Positions 21,201-27,347 of a stretch of 64,000 bases of DNA are shown here, one piece after another; position 1 is the stretch's first letter; each line of letters begins with the position of its first letter. A program made the translations under genes and the position numbers. A model generated the notes under the pieces. It made no database searches. It saw nothing but the letters and a program-made list of their open reading frames with translations, and was not told the origin of the DNA. This DNA is from Amycolatopsis anabasis (GTDB lineage: Bacteria; Actinomycetota; Actinomycetes; Mycobacteriales; Pseudonocardiaceae): contig NZ_VTHK01000011.1 in NCBI RefSeq assembly GCF_009765355.1, positions 175,379 through 239,378 on the forward strand. The letters run 5' to 3'.

Positions 21201-21758
21201 CCCGAAGATCGCGGCGCCGGAATGGGTGACCACCACGCCCTTGGGACGCCCGGTCGATCCCGAGGTGTAGATCAGGTAGGCCGCGTTGGCCGTGGACACC
21301 GGGCCGAGCCGGTCCGCGTCGGTCAGGTTCGTCTCGGGGTGCTCGCCCAGTTCGGTGGCCAGCTCGGGGGTGTCGAGCACCAGGCGCGGGACGTCCACCC
21401 CGGCGGGGATGGCGGATTCGGTGTCCCGCAGGCACAACGCGTAGGCCGGGCGGGCGTCGGCGAACAGGTAGGCGATGCGTTCGGCCGGGTAGGCGGTGTC
21501 CACCGGCAGGTACGCCGCCCCCGCCTTGAGCACCGCGAGCAGGCCCACGACGAAGTCCGGGCCGTGCGGCAGCACGAGTGCGACGAACCGTTCGGGACCT
21601 GCGCCGCGCCGGACCAGCGCCCGGGCCAGCCGGTTCGCCCGCGCGTTCAACTCGGCGTAGGAAAGGGAAAGGTCCTCGTGGACCAGGGCCGTAGCGTCGG
21701 GCGCACGGACCACCTGTGTTTCGAACACCGCCGCGAACGACGGTTCGGGATGCCGCAC
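12288..21758 (-). CDS. NRPS-A: A-T / C-A-T-E / C-A-T
   Basis: Three-module synthetase of 3,156 aa. GTG start with GAGGAGG 6 nt upstream. Order by residue: A about 10-500, T about 510-590, C about 600-1030 (HHIVTDGA near 726), A about 1060-1560, T (LGGDSILS near 1592), E (HHLAVDAVSW near 1775), C (DIYPLTPMQSGLL; HHVLLDGW near 2240), A (near 2713), T (LGGDSILS near 3092), then a short tail. The first module lacks a C domain, so the protein probably starts the peptide with an unacylated amino acid. Pocket residues by eye: DAWTMAGVC (Phe/Trp-like), DGLCLGGIV and DALWAGCVF (no code I recognise). Oddities: the first carrier motif reads ASGGDS instead of LGGDS, and the E domain has Ala in place of the usual Gly after the active-site Asp. 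There is no terminal TE; the chain must pass to NRPS-B. Confidence 0.97.
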   Translation of the reverse strand: MRHPEPSFAAVFETQVVRAPDATALVHEDLSLSYAELNARANRLARALVRRGAGPERFVALVLPHGPDFVVGLLAVLKAGAAYLPVDTAYPAERIAYLFADARPAYALCLRDTESAIPAGVDVPRLVLDTPELATELGEHPETNLTDADRLGPVSTANAAYLIYTSGSTGRPKGVVVTHSGAAIFGRMDERFGLDANSRALQFASLGFDAAVWEIFAPFSVGGTLVTAPAERLVPGEPLATLLTEQRVTHGTIPPAALAAVPTETLPAGMSVMVAGEASTPDLVERWSRGRTMVNGYGPTEATVCVSVSRPLSGSSTPPLGAPLSGTGIHVLDERLRPVPPGSAGELYITGIGLARGYLNRSALTAERFVADPFGAPGARMYRTGDLVRVRQDGELEFAGRVDDQVKIRGFRIELGEIETVLAGHPGVAQAVVSVREDQGEKQLVAYFVPAGSAPERDALREHLLATLPEYMMPAAFVPLAELPLTPHGKVDRAALPAPPKSTVDKHVAGPRTPTERRLAEIWQDVLGVDRIGPADHFFASGGDSLRALRTLREAMRAFDVQLSPRVLFDAPTLAGLAAAIDGLRGTAATEIRRVPRDGDLPLSPAQDRLWFLQEFEPDSYEYNVNGALRFTGALDHAALRRALDALVARHESLRTTFDSADGRGRQRIHPPAPVDLRTIDVRDRAGDGDRLIHAELVRPFDLRQGPVFRTLLVRRADTEHVLVFALHHIVTDGASMRILAGELAELYRAEIRGDAANLPELAVGFADFAAWQRDEWTDEALGEHLAYWRDRLEGLPALDFPLDHPRPPVRTYAGVRHEFTVPAELTARLRGLASRADVTLFMALTAATQALLSRYTGQQDLAVGTVTAGRNRPEAEPLIGFFINTLVLRAQADPALPFDAFLAQVKDTALEAFAHQDVPFDRLVDAVGPERDPARTPLFQAVVVVQDEWASTMDLGEVRIENAELPEVSAITDLVFEFAEQDGGLRGSLSYPTALFQPETMARLAANLVALLDSATRTPELPLSRLPVLAAPERRKLLVANNDTAGEQPLDAPLHEQFARHARRAPDSVAAIHDGERLGYGELDRRSNRLAHHLIARGVRPGDVVGVVAERGLDLPVELLGVLKAGAAYLPLDPAEPRERAEFMLREAGAVLLLAHRRHVGDFAGGPAPLLVLDDERAAVEARPGHAPGIAVSAEDVACVLFTSGSTGTPKGVLSPHRATVHALCGTGFFELGPEEVILQCMGVSWDGLSLELWSALLHGAALVFYPGRSIDADVLAAEVRRHGVTTMCLAAGLFSALAESHLEVFGEVRQVLFGGDVAGMAQIRRVARTFPELRLINGYGPVETMIVGACHRVRAEDVTEERTLVPIGPPLRNTRMYVLDAALNPVPTGVAGELYIGGAGVTHGYLRAELSAERFVADPFGPPGSRVYRTGDLARWTAEGLLEFLGRADNQVKVRGFRIEPGEVEAALAADERVRRAAVVVREDAPGVKRLTAYVVPAGDARLAPPELRALAAARLPDYLVPADFVLLDEIPLTRNGKLDRAALPAPTGRGALDTEYTEPRPGAERELARIWAEVLGLTSVGSTDNFFTLGGDSILSLQVVSRAREAGLTLSSKLLFEHQTIAELAAAMTDAPRAHADQGPVSGPVPLTPIQRWFFDRHPDHPEHFNQWLRVTLSADADEDCLRRALNALVGHHDALRLRYTEDGQEIQAETGPPMFVRYRLSEVDESARDAEVTERIAALQRSIDLARPPLLRAALFDPGSPDRRELVLTIHHLAVDAVSWQILLADLVTAYEQLVRGEPVRLPDRTTSFQAWANGLVAAAEAGAFDGELEFWQRAADVRPLPLDLGGNGSAGPVSAEQKVTVELGREDTDALLHEVPAVYRTRINDVLLAALAEVVAGWTGSDRVLIDVEGHGREHAWQREPMDPSRTVGWFTSLSPVLLTVPDSGDRGALLKSVKEQVRAVPGGGIGHGALRHLAGAALPGEPQIGFNYLGQWDSVTDGGTLYDSGTLALGLDQHPGHERAHLLDVLAGVHSGRLALTCSYSAEHHHAETMTDFARKVLDALTAIIRHCRAPEAGGRTPSDFPLARLDQDAVDRIAGDGRDVEDIYPLTPMQSGLLFHSLAEPEDDLYLAQVSFALDGVPDPELLGAAWRRVVSRLGILRTSLRWRGVPEPLQVVHRAADVPVTYLDWTAEPERELREFLARDRGIPLALTEPPLLRIAIARLSATSVHVVFTFHHVLLDGWSVQQVLADLFAAHAELSGRPATLRTRRPFADYVGWLAAQEARTGAAAEEYWRGVLADLPEPAGLPYDRAPGEAHRARGTEQARTRLSESASRKLHTFARAHRLTLNVIVQGAWALLLARHSGAERVCFGATVSGREADLPGVDEIPGLFINTVPVAATVDGREPVLDWLRDLQRRQVDARRFEHVSLAQLRNWSGREPGAELFDSLVVFENYPVRYAAAEDHGLEIREVRGADATNYPLNLVFYGAERLSFTLAYDERCFDRATVDRLARQLSALLEGIAAAPDGTLAGLSLLTEADRSLLESWNDTALAYPAERCVHELFEEQADRTPDAVALICAGRRMTYAELDERANRLAHRLLGLGVRPDDVVAVFAHRNLDMVVAMLATLKAGAAYAMVDPQFPDERIALILGETAAGVVLTEQDLLARLPANAGVAVCLDRDTEVAAQPADRPAGGASAANLACVMFTSGSTGRPKGVQSPHRAMVRTFFGPDYFEFGPDEVFLQYSPVSWDAAALELWGALLHGGTSVLCPAHALDLDLVVSLVLEHEVSALWLSASLFNVLVEEHPRVFEVVRQVATGGEAASPEHVRRARARFPGVRLAHCCGPVESMVFATSYLVPEHDDRPLIPVGAPLPNTRCHVLDGDLNPVPPGVPGEWYIGGDGLARNYLGRADLTAERFVADPFGPPGARMYRTGDLARWRPDGQLEILGRVDDQVKIRGHRVEPGEIESVLVTHPDVTRAAIAVREDRPGARRLVAYLVGSGDPARVREFLADRLPEYLVPAAFVTLPELPLTPTGKVDRAALPAPAGRPAVDTEYAAPGTPTEERLAELWGEVLGVERVGVRDDFFALGGDSILSIRLVSGIRAGFEVNLSPRVIFDAPTVAALAEVVEEAVLADIERALAAAEQVAGGG

Positions 21759-21889
21759 TCCACACCTCCTCAGAGCGAATGCGGGCAGCGAGAATCAGTC
21801 ACCGAAATGCCGTATCCGCATCTCGGGAAACCGGCACGGTAAAGAGAAACCCAACCGGCGGAGAACAAAGACTTGAAACGGTATTACGA

Positions 21890-22102
21890 TTACGGATTCG
21901 CCATGCGTTCGATCAGGCTCTTCGGGCGGAGATCAGTCCAGTTGGCGGTCACGTACTCCAGGCAGGCGGCACGATCCGCCTTGCCGTACGCCACTTCCCA
22001 GCCGTCCGGCACCTCCGCGAAAGCGGGCCACAGCGAGTGCTGGAACTCGGCGTTCACCAGCACCAGATAATCCCCGTCTGGATTTTCGAACGGGTTCGAC
22101 AC
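21890..22102 (-). CDS. MbtH-like protein
   Basis: Small NRPS partner protein (70 aa) that binds adenylation domains and supports their folding and activity. The family signature is complete: NPFENPDGDYLVLVN, then EFQHSLWP, VPDGW, and the closing WTDLRPKSL. GTG start with GGGAGG upstream. It lies 131 bp before NRPS-A and about 108 bp after the regulator gene. Tyr-activating and other MbtH-dependent A domains cannot be singled out by sequence here. Confidence 0.97.
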   Translation of the reverse strand: MSNPFENPDGDYLVLVNAEFQHSLWPAFAEVPDGWEVAYGKADRAACLEYVTANWTDLRPKSLIERMANP

Positions 22103-22210
22103 AGCATCCTCCCAGTCATCCCCAGTACCTTGACGGTGATTAACATGCTGGACTCACCCAGGAAACTCGTCAACGAACTTAAGCCACCGCGAAAACACCC
22201 CGGAAAGCCC

Positions 22211-23113
22211 TCAGTTCGAGACGAGCATGCGGCCCAGGGTGAGTTGTTCGCCCAATGCGGTCAGGTTGTGCAGAACGGTATTTCGGGAGCGCAGGGTGGT
22301 GATGAGGCCCGCGTCACGCAGCACACCGGTGTGCTGGCTGACCGCGGCGGCGGAGATTCCGAGCCTGCGGGCGAGTTCCCCGGTCGTGCAGCCGTCGCGA
22401 AGGGACTGGAGCACTTTCGCCCGGGTGCGGCCGACGAGCGCGCACAACGCTTCGTCGCCGGTGTCCACACCGGTCCAGAGGCCACCCGGGACCTCCGGGC
22501 TCGGTGCCGCGGAGACGATCAACGCGGGGCGGCCGCGGGACCGCACGCGCTCGATGAGCAGAGCGGGCTGCTCGAGCAGGAAGGCCGACGGGACGATGAG
22601 CAGTCCCTGCCGGTCGAGCCGGAACTCACCGGATTCCCCGCCGCGCACCTCCAGGATCGGCCAGTTCCACCGGATCCGGCTGTGCAGGCTGCGCAGGAAC
22701 GATTCCAGCCCGGTCCCCGCCGCGCCGCGGGCCCGCGCCCGTTCCTCGCCGTCGAGATGTGCCAGGACCCTGGTCCAGTACGGTGCCACCACGGCCTCGC
22801 CGAACCGCTGGACCAATCCGGCCAACTGATCGGCGGTGAGACCGGTGGCGGCGAGGCGGCCGGGGTCCGGTTCGAGCCGTTCGTCCAGCAGCCACAACAG
22901 TTCCGGCACCGGGCGCAGCACTCCGGCCAGCGCGGAGATCGGCTGGTTCAGCTCGCCGAGCTGGCCGCGGACCCGCCGCCGCCAGTCGGTGATCGCCCGC
23001 CCGCGGCCGTACAGGTAGGCGTCCAGGGCGAAGATCGACTCGGTCTCCGGGCCCAGGGTCTTGAGCCGGTCGATCCGGACCACGTCCTCGAGTTCGAAGT
23101 AGATCTTCCGCAT
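22211..23113 (-). CDS. Winged-helix (ArsR-type) transcriptional regulator
   Basis: 300 aa. The N-terminal 200 residues are the undefined domain common in large actinobacterial ArsR-like regulators; the C-terminal third carries the winged helix (GCTTGELARRLGISAAAVSQHT near 242-264, then a wing ending LHNLTALGEQL). No metal-binding Cys pair is present in the recognition region, so a metal sensor is unlikely. Its ATG lies 12 bp after the serine hydrolase stop, so the two are one transcription unit upstream of the NRPS genes. It is the obvious candidate pathway-specific regulator and may bind the palindrome at 24510-24529; that link is inferred. Confidence 0.85.
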   Translation of the reverse strand: MRKIYFELEDVVRIDRLKTLGPETESIFALDAYLYGRGRAITDWRRRVRGQLGELNQPISALAGVLRPVPELLWLLDERLEPDPGRLAATGLTADQLAGLVQRFGEAVVAPYWTRVLAHLDGEERARARGAAGTGLESFLRSLHSRIRWNWPILEVRGGESGEFRLDRQGLLIVPSAFLLEQPALLIERVRSRGRPALIVSAAPSPEVPGGLWTGVDTGDEALCALVGRTRAKVLQSLRDGCTTGELARRLGISAAAVSQHTGVLRDAGLITTLRSRNTVLHNLTALGEQLTLGRMLVSN

Positions 23114-23125
23114 GATTCGCGCGTC

Positions 23126-24496
23126 CTATCTCGCCGCCCGCTCGTTCCGCCGCGCTATCCGGCCGCTGAACTGGATCGCGCTGACCCGGCCCTCGGAATC
23201 GCGGAGGAACCGGCCGATATGCGGTGCCGCTCCGAGATCGCCGTCGGGCCGAACGCCGAACACGTCCTCGCGCCCGGGCATCAGCACGGCGGCGAAACCG
23301 GTCCCGTCCTCGAGCTGGAGCCCGCCGGTCCCGCGCGCGCGGACCGAGAAGCAGGTCGTGTCGTTTCGGTAGTCACCGGCGAACTCGTCGAGGTCGGCCC
23401 CCGGGGCAGGTTCGACGGCGGCGGGCTCGTAGGTGCCCACCTCCAACTCCGCGACGATTTCGGCCCACAGGTCGAGCCCGGTCGAGGCGTTGGTCACCAG
23501 GGCGAGCGCGGTCCGCGTTTCCGGGTGGAAGCGCAACGAACAGGTCGTCCCGGCCAGCGTGCCGTCGTGCCCGGCCCAGCGGCCGCCCGGCCCCTCGTAC
23601 ACGCCCCAGCCCAGGCCCCAGCCGTCGGCGATGCCGAACGGTTCGGCCTCCACCGGGCGCCGCATGAGCGCGGCGAGGTCGTCGGGCACCAGGTCGCCAT
23701 CGAGATGGGCCAGGGCGAACGCGACCAGATCCGCACTCGTCCCGACAAGCCCGCCCGCCGGCGCCCACCCCGCCGGCAGCAACGGTTCGACCTCCCGGGC
23801 CACGCCACCGGTGACCACATGCGGCACCGCCATCCGCCGCGCGACAACGGGGTCGCCGAGGCGCGCGACGGCGAGCCCGAGCGGACCGTTCACGAAGGAA
23901 TCCACCGCATCCCACCAGTCCAGCCCGGCGATCCGCTCGACGAGATGGCCCACGAGCACGTAACCGGTGTTGGAGTAGGAAAAGGAATCCCCGGGCACGC
24001 CCACGTCACCGAGATCGCGAACGGCCAGCGCGTACCGGTGCGGGACACCCGCGCCCTCGTCTTCGGGTTCGTGGTCGGAGACGAGGCCGCCGGTGTGGCT
24101 GAGCACCTGGCGCAGGGTCACCTCTCGTGGCGCGCGAGCGCGGGAAGCCGCCAGTTCGGGCAGATACTCCGAAAGGGGCGCGTCGAGCGCGAGGTCGCCG
24201 TCGGCGACGAGTTGCATGGCCACCGTCGCGGTGAAGCACTTGCTCACCGAGCCGAGCGGGAACGGCGTGCCCGGACGCACCGGCGCCCCGGCGACTCGCT
24301 CCCCGGTCACCACCGTCGTCGTTTCTCCGGACCGGTGCAACGTCAGCTGCGCCCCGGGAACGTGACATTTCCCGGCAATCTGTTTCAAAAGACGGCAAAG
24401 CCGGTCATCATTCCCATCTCCGCTGGATTGGCGAGACATCATGGCGCGATGGTCAAACGACCGCATACACGTCCCATACAAATGTGTGCGCAGCAC
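23126..24496 (-). CDS. Serine hydrolase, candidate PBP-type thioesterase/cyclase
   Basis: 456 aa from GTG 24496. Penicillin-binding-protein/class C beta-lactamase fold: nucleophile motif S83-V-S-K86, Y174-S-N176, and H310-D-G in place of KTG, followed by a small C-terminal lipocalin-like domain (LDEFAGDYRND near 385). The same architecture occurs in D-aminopeptidases, esterases and the stand-alone PBP-type thioesterases (SurE, DsaJ, MppK type) that release and cyclise peptides lacking a cis-TE. As first gene of an NRPS operon whose starter module has no C domain and which makes D residues, the thioesterase role is favoured but not proved. No signal peptide is evident, which fits a cytosolic role. 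Start uncertain: the 24510-24529 palindrome crowds the GTG; in-frame ATGs at 24466 and 24439 would give shorter proteins beginning nearer the conserved domain. Confidence 0.8.
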   Translation of the reverse strand: MLRTHLYGTCMRSFDHRAMMSRQSSGDGNDDRLCRLLKQIAGKCHVPGAQLTLHRSGETTTVVTGERVAGAPVRPGTPFPLGSVSKCFTATVAMQLVADGDLALDAPLSEYLPELAASRARAPREVTLRQVLSHTGGLVSDHEPEDEGAGVPHRYALAVRDLGDVGVPGDSFSYSNTGYVLVGHLVERIAGLDWWDAVDSFVNGPLGLAVARLGDPVVARRMAVPHVVTGGVAREVEPLLPAGWAPAGGLVGTSADLVAFALAHLDGDLVPDDLAALMRRPVEAEPFGIADGWGLGWGVYEGPGGRWAGHDGTLAGTTCSLRFHPETRTALALVTNASTGLDLWAEIVAELEVGTYEPAAVEPAPGADLDEFAGDYRNDTTCFSVRARGTGGLQLEDGTGFAAVLMPGREDVFGVRPDGDLGAAPHIGRFLRDSEGRVSAIQFSGRIARRNERAAR

Positions 24497-24509
24497 AGGA
24501 CGACCCTTA

Positions 24510-24529
24510 CTTTCCGGAATTCCGGAAAG
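24510..24529. promoter_or_regulatory. 20-bp perfect palindrome (putative operator)
   Basis: CTTTCCGGAATTCCGGAAAG is a perfect inverted repeat just upstream of the first gene of the NRPS operon. A half site TTTCCGGAA recurs at 24571-24579. The surrounding sequence is less GC-rich than the genes. It probably controls the operon; the binding protein is unknown, and the ArsR-type regulator in the operon is the first candidate. Confidence 0.55.
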
Positions 24530-24970
24530 ATTCCACGTTGCATGTCACGCCGGCGGGACAACACATCCAATTTCCGGAACAACATGACAAACAAGGCGCA
24601 GCCACCGGACGTCACAGTGACCACGCCCACAACCGGGCGCCCATCTCAAGAGACACGATCGACCGGAAGCGCCGTCATGACGAATGAACTGAACCCCAGT
24701 CGGTTCCGCGCGAATACGGGATAACCACCCTATTCCGGCAAACAACGCACGGAACCACCGTGGAACTCCTTACAAGCGACAGCGGGGTACGGCAAAGATC
24801 TGAGGATGCCGGCCACTAGATCAGCAAAGACCGGCGGCGCACGGCACCTCGTCACGGTGGAGTTGCCCAGCCGCTCGTAGTGCACCTCACTGCGAAGACC
24901 ACGACTCGGAGCCGGAACCCCTGCCCCGGACGTCGTACATGGCGATGGCGGCGCCCGGCCGGTGATCTGC
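24530..24970. other. Intergenic promoter region of the NRPS operon
   Basis: About 440 bp with no supportable gene. It must contain the promoter for the minus-strand NRPS operon. Short ORFs on both strands lack ribosome binding sites and family resemblance. Apart from the palindrome half site at 24571 I see no RNA gene or terminator. Confidence 0.5.
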
Positions 24971-25468
24971 CTACGTTTTGACTGCGGCCGCCGCCGGCCG
25001 CCACCGCGCCGAGGCGGCTTCCTCAGGCAGGTAGGCGTCCCTGAAACCGAAGGCAATGGACGAGGGGCCCTGCTCGCGTAGCAGTTCCAGACGCTCGACG
25101 GCCTCCTCGACGGTGGGGATGTGCCCGGCGGGGATCCACCACATCACCTGGAACGGCGCCTTCGGCAACTGGAACCACTCCGCACGACGGCGCAGCACGT
25201 CCAGGTGACCGCTGCGATAGACATAGTCCCACAAGGCGTCTCGGCTCTCCCAGACCGACATGTTCACCAGGACCTCGTCGCCCAGCGACGTTCGGATCCC
25301 GGTGGCGTCGTTGCCCCCGTCCTCCACCAGCCGCCAGACGAAGCCGGGCGCGTTGTCGGCGACCTCGTTCAGCGTGTCGAGCATGGACGTGAAGCCGTGC
25401 ATGCGGACGTCATCAAGGGGGAATTTCAAGGTGCCCACGTTGAGCTGGGCGAGGTGATATCCCGTCAT
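24971..25468 (-). CDS. DUF3291 domain protein
   Basis: 165 aa. The sequence follows the DUF3291 pattern: HLAQLNVG at the N-terminus, PLDDVRMHGF, APGFVWRL, NMSVWES and FQVMWWIPAGHIPT. The fold is a dimeric alpha-beta barrel; function unknown, possibly monooxygenase-like. The gene begins 31 bp after the SufR-like regulator stop, so the two form an operon and the regulator probably controls it. Confidence 0.85.
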   Translation of the reverse strand: MTGYHLAQLNVGTLKFPLDDVRMHGFTSMLDTLNEVADNAPGFVWRLVEDGGNDATGIRTSLGDEVLVNMSVWESRDALWDYVYRSGHLDVLRRRAEWFQLPKAPFQVMWWIPAGHIPTVEEAVERLELLREQGPSSIAFGFRDAYLPEEAASARWRPAAAAVKT

Positions 25469-25499
25469 GCCCTCACCTCACCATCGCGACCTCTCTATG

Positions 25500-26159
25500 T
25501 CAATCACCATTATTTTTAGAACGTTCGACAACGACGCAGCACAGCCCCGGGCGCGGGTCCATGCGGGCCCGCAGCCCTTCGGCGCCCTCCACAAGCCCTT
25601 CCAGCAGCGCCAGGTTCATGCCGCACACCAACGCCGGATGCCGCTCGGAGAGGACATGGAAGGGACAGTTGGCCATGCGCAGGACACCCCCGTCGGCGTC
25701 CATGCGAGGCTCGTAGCCGCGAGCGGCCAGCAGGGCCTTCGCCGCGGCGAGACCTTCGACCGGCCCGGCGGCGGCGCGAGCGGCCCGCCCCTCCCGCCGG
25801 GCGGCGGCCTGCAACTCGGTGTCCAGCCGAGCGACCTCCACCACCTCGGCCAGCAGGTCGGCGGCGACGCGGTAGTCGCGCGCCGGGACCGAGAACTGGT
25901 GCTCGGCACCGGACCGGCGGTAGAGCTTGGCCGGCCGCCCGGCACCCGGGCCCGAACGCCCGCTCAGACGCCTGCTTTCGGTCTCCAGCAGCCCCGCGTC
26001 CACGAGCTTGTCGAGATGGAAGGCAGCGAGCGTGCGCTGGATCCCAGCGCCCTCAGCCGCCTCATTCCGGCTCACCTCATGGTCCTGGGCGGCCACGTAG
26101 TCATACAGCCGCCGCCGGACGGGATCCTGCAGAACGGCGATCGCCTCGATGTCCTCCAC
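25500..26159 (-). CDS. SufR-like Fe-S helix-turn-helix regulator
   Basis: 219 aa. N-terminal winged helix (about 5-75, including NEAAEGAGIQRTLAAFHLDKL). The C-terminal part has a cysteine set C-X13-C followed 27 residues later by a CC pair, in the motif NCPF...VCGMNLALLEG...CCVV. SufR-type repressors bind a [4Fe-4S] cluster through a very similar C-X12-C-X27-C arrangement, so this is likely an iron-sulfur or redox sensor. No suf genes are nearby; the only partner is the DUF3291 gene. An inverted repeat sits just upstream at 26167-26196. Confidence 0.8.
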   Translation of the reverse strand: MEDIEAIAVLQDPVRRRLYDYVAAQDHEVSRNEAAEGAGIQRTLAAFHLDKLVDAGLLETESRRLSGRSGPGAGRPAKLYRRSGAEHQFSVPARDYRVAADLLAEVVEVARLDTELQAAARREGRAARAAAGPVEGLAAAKALLAARGYEPRMDADGGVLRMANCPFHVLSERHPALVCGMNLALLEGLVEGAEGLRARMDPRPGLCCVVVERSKNNGD

Positions 26160-26166
26160 GCGGCCA

Positions 26167-26196
26167 TTCTAAGAACAACGGAAACTCTCGTTAGAA
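26167..26196. promoter_or_regulatory. Inverted repeat upstream of the SufR-like gene
   Basis: TTCTAA and TTAGAA are perfect inverted arms separated by 18 bp, immediately upstream of the regulator start at 26159. The position suits an autoregulatory operator or the promoter region. Confidence 0.4.
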
Positions 26197-26907
26197 GGCG
26201 CGTCTGGCACGAGCCTGACCGCGGTCAGCCCATCCGCTCCGTCTCTCCCCCACCTGCTCCGTCGACGCTGTGCCTATTCCAGGCATCGTCATCACCCCTG
26301 ACGCCTGCCTTCCAAGGGAAGTCCGGCGATGTCCAGGGCGCGGACCATGCCGACCGGTCTGGGCAGGGTAAACGAGTTCGCGAACACCGCCTTCACGTTG
26401 AGATGGCGCAGACCGATACCGTCCGCAGCAAGTTCGTGGACTATCGGGAAACTTACTTTGGGAGGATGTTCTCCCGCGTGAAATACGCCGCCGCTGGAAA
26501 TGGTCGGCGGAGCCGGTCGCGGTCAAGCCCCGTTCGACGACGATGCTCACTTCTCGGGCCGCCAGGCGCGGCACCTCACCCGCGGTCGTCACCCGGAGGG
26601 GTGTTTCGGCGCCGGTTGCCGCTCAACCGACGTATCACTCGTGCGTGGAGGCGCATCGGGCCCGAGACCACTCGCCGTGATGAGGTGTTCGACCTGGCGA
26701 ACCTAGACGGCCGTACCAAACTGGAAAAGATCTTGGCATGATCGCTGCAAGTTGTCATTTCTTCGTGTTGGGTTCTCGTCCCTTCCTCCGTCCGCGCCCG
26801 TTGGGAAACCTTCGTTCGCGGTATTGCGTATTTGCCTGCGCGGGAGCAGCGGGTATGTATGTTCACGAGCAGATGCACGAGACGTGGGCAGAAGGGCGGA
26901 TCGTCGG
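26197..26907. other. Long non-coding stretch with a possible gene remnant
   Basis: About 710 bp without a convincing intact gene. On the minus strand between about 26500 and 26300 a reading frame resembling a protein C-terminus runs PIVHELAADGIGLRHLNV ... FTLPRPVGMVRALDIAGLP and ends at a TGA near 26302. I do not recognise the family. The rest shows no RNA gene or repeat. Confidence 0.35.
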
Positions 26908-27111
26908 ATGGCGAATGGGGAGTGGTCCATCGCAGGCCGGGATCTGGATGGTCGAAAGCGACCGGTTTCGGTAGTGGTTTGGGGAGAACGAGTTGTCGTG
27001 GCTTCGGCGGGCGAGTACGCGGTGCTGTCCCCACTGGAGGTGGGACGGTTGCGTGCGGCATTGCGGGACGCGGCGCTGACCGCGGCCGGTGAGGAACCGC
27101 CGCGGGCATAG
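26908..27111 (+). CDS. Small conserved protein, unknown function
   Basis: 67 aa from ATG 26908 (GAAGGGCGG upstream). It starts MANGEWSIAGRDLDG, continues through a beta-rich stretch (PVSVVVWGERVVVAS) and ends in SPLEVGRLRAALRDA. Small proteins with the same LxPLxxGxLRAALRDA ending are common in Pseudonocardiaceae, often beside regulators. Function unknown. Confidence 0.6.
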   Translation: MANGEWSIAGRDLDGRKRPVSVVVWGERVVVASAGEYAVLSPLEVGRLRAALRDAALTAAGEEPPRA

Positions 27112-27347
27112 GCGCATTACTTCTGACTTCGCCGAAAGACATTGATACAGGTGGATGGGACCGGCCAAGCCGGAGAATTGAGAGAAGGGCCAAGCGGACA
27201 CGAAAACCTGCCCTCGTCAACTGCATCGGTCCCGGACTGTTCCACCCAGCGGCAGGACGCTGCGTCGGCCGGGCAACGCCGCCGACGATCGTCGTGGACG
27301 GGCGCCACCAGTCGGGCGCCCGTCCACGCCGGTGCTTCTCGGCCGGG

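Noticed and set aside
1..24496. A mannopeptimycin-type cluster
   Set aside because: The basic residues and a PBP-type hydrolase are reminiscent, but module order, the Thr and unassigned codes and the absence of glycosyltransferase or enduracididine genes in the window do not support it.
24730..25056. 108-aa minus-strand ORF
   Set aside because: It overlaps the DUF3291 gene in another frame and has no start signal or recognisable domain.
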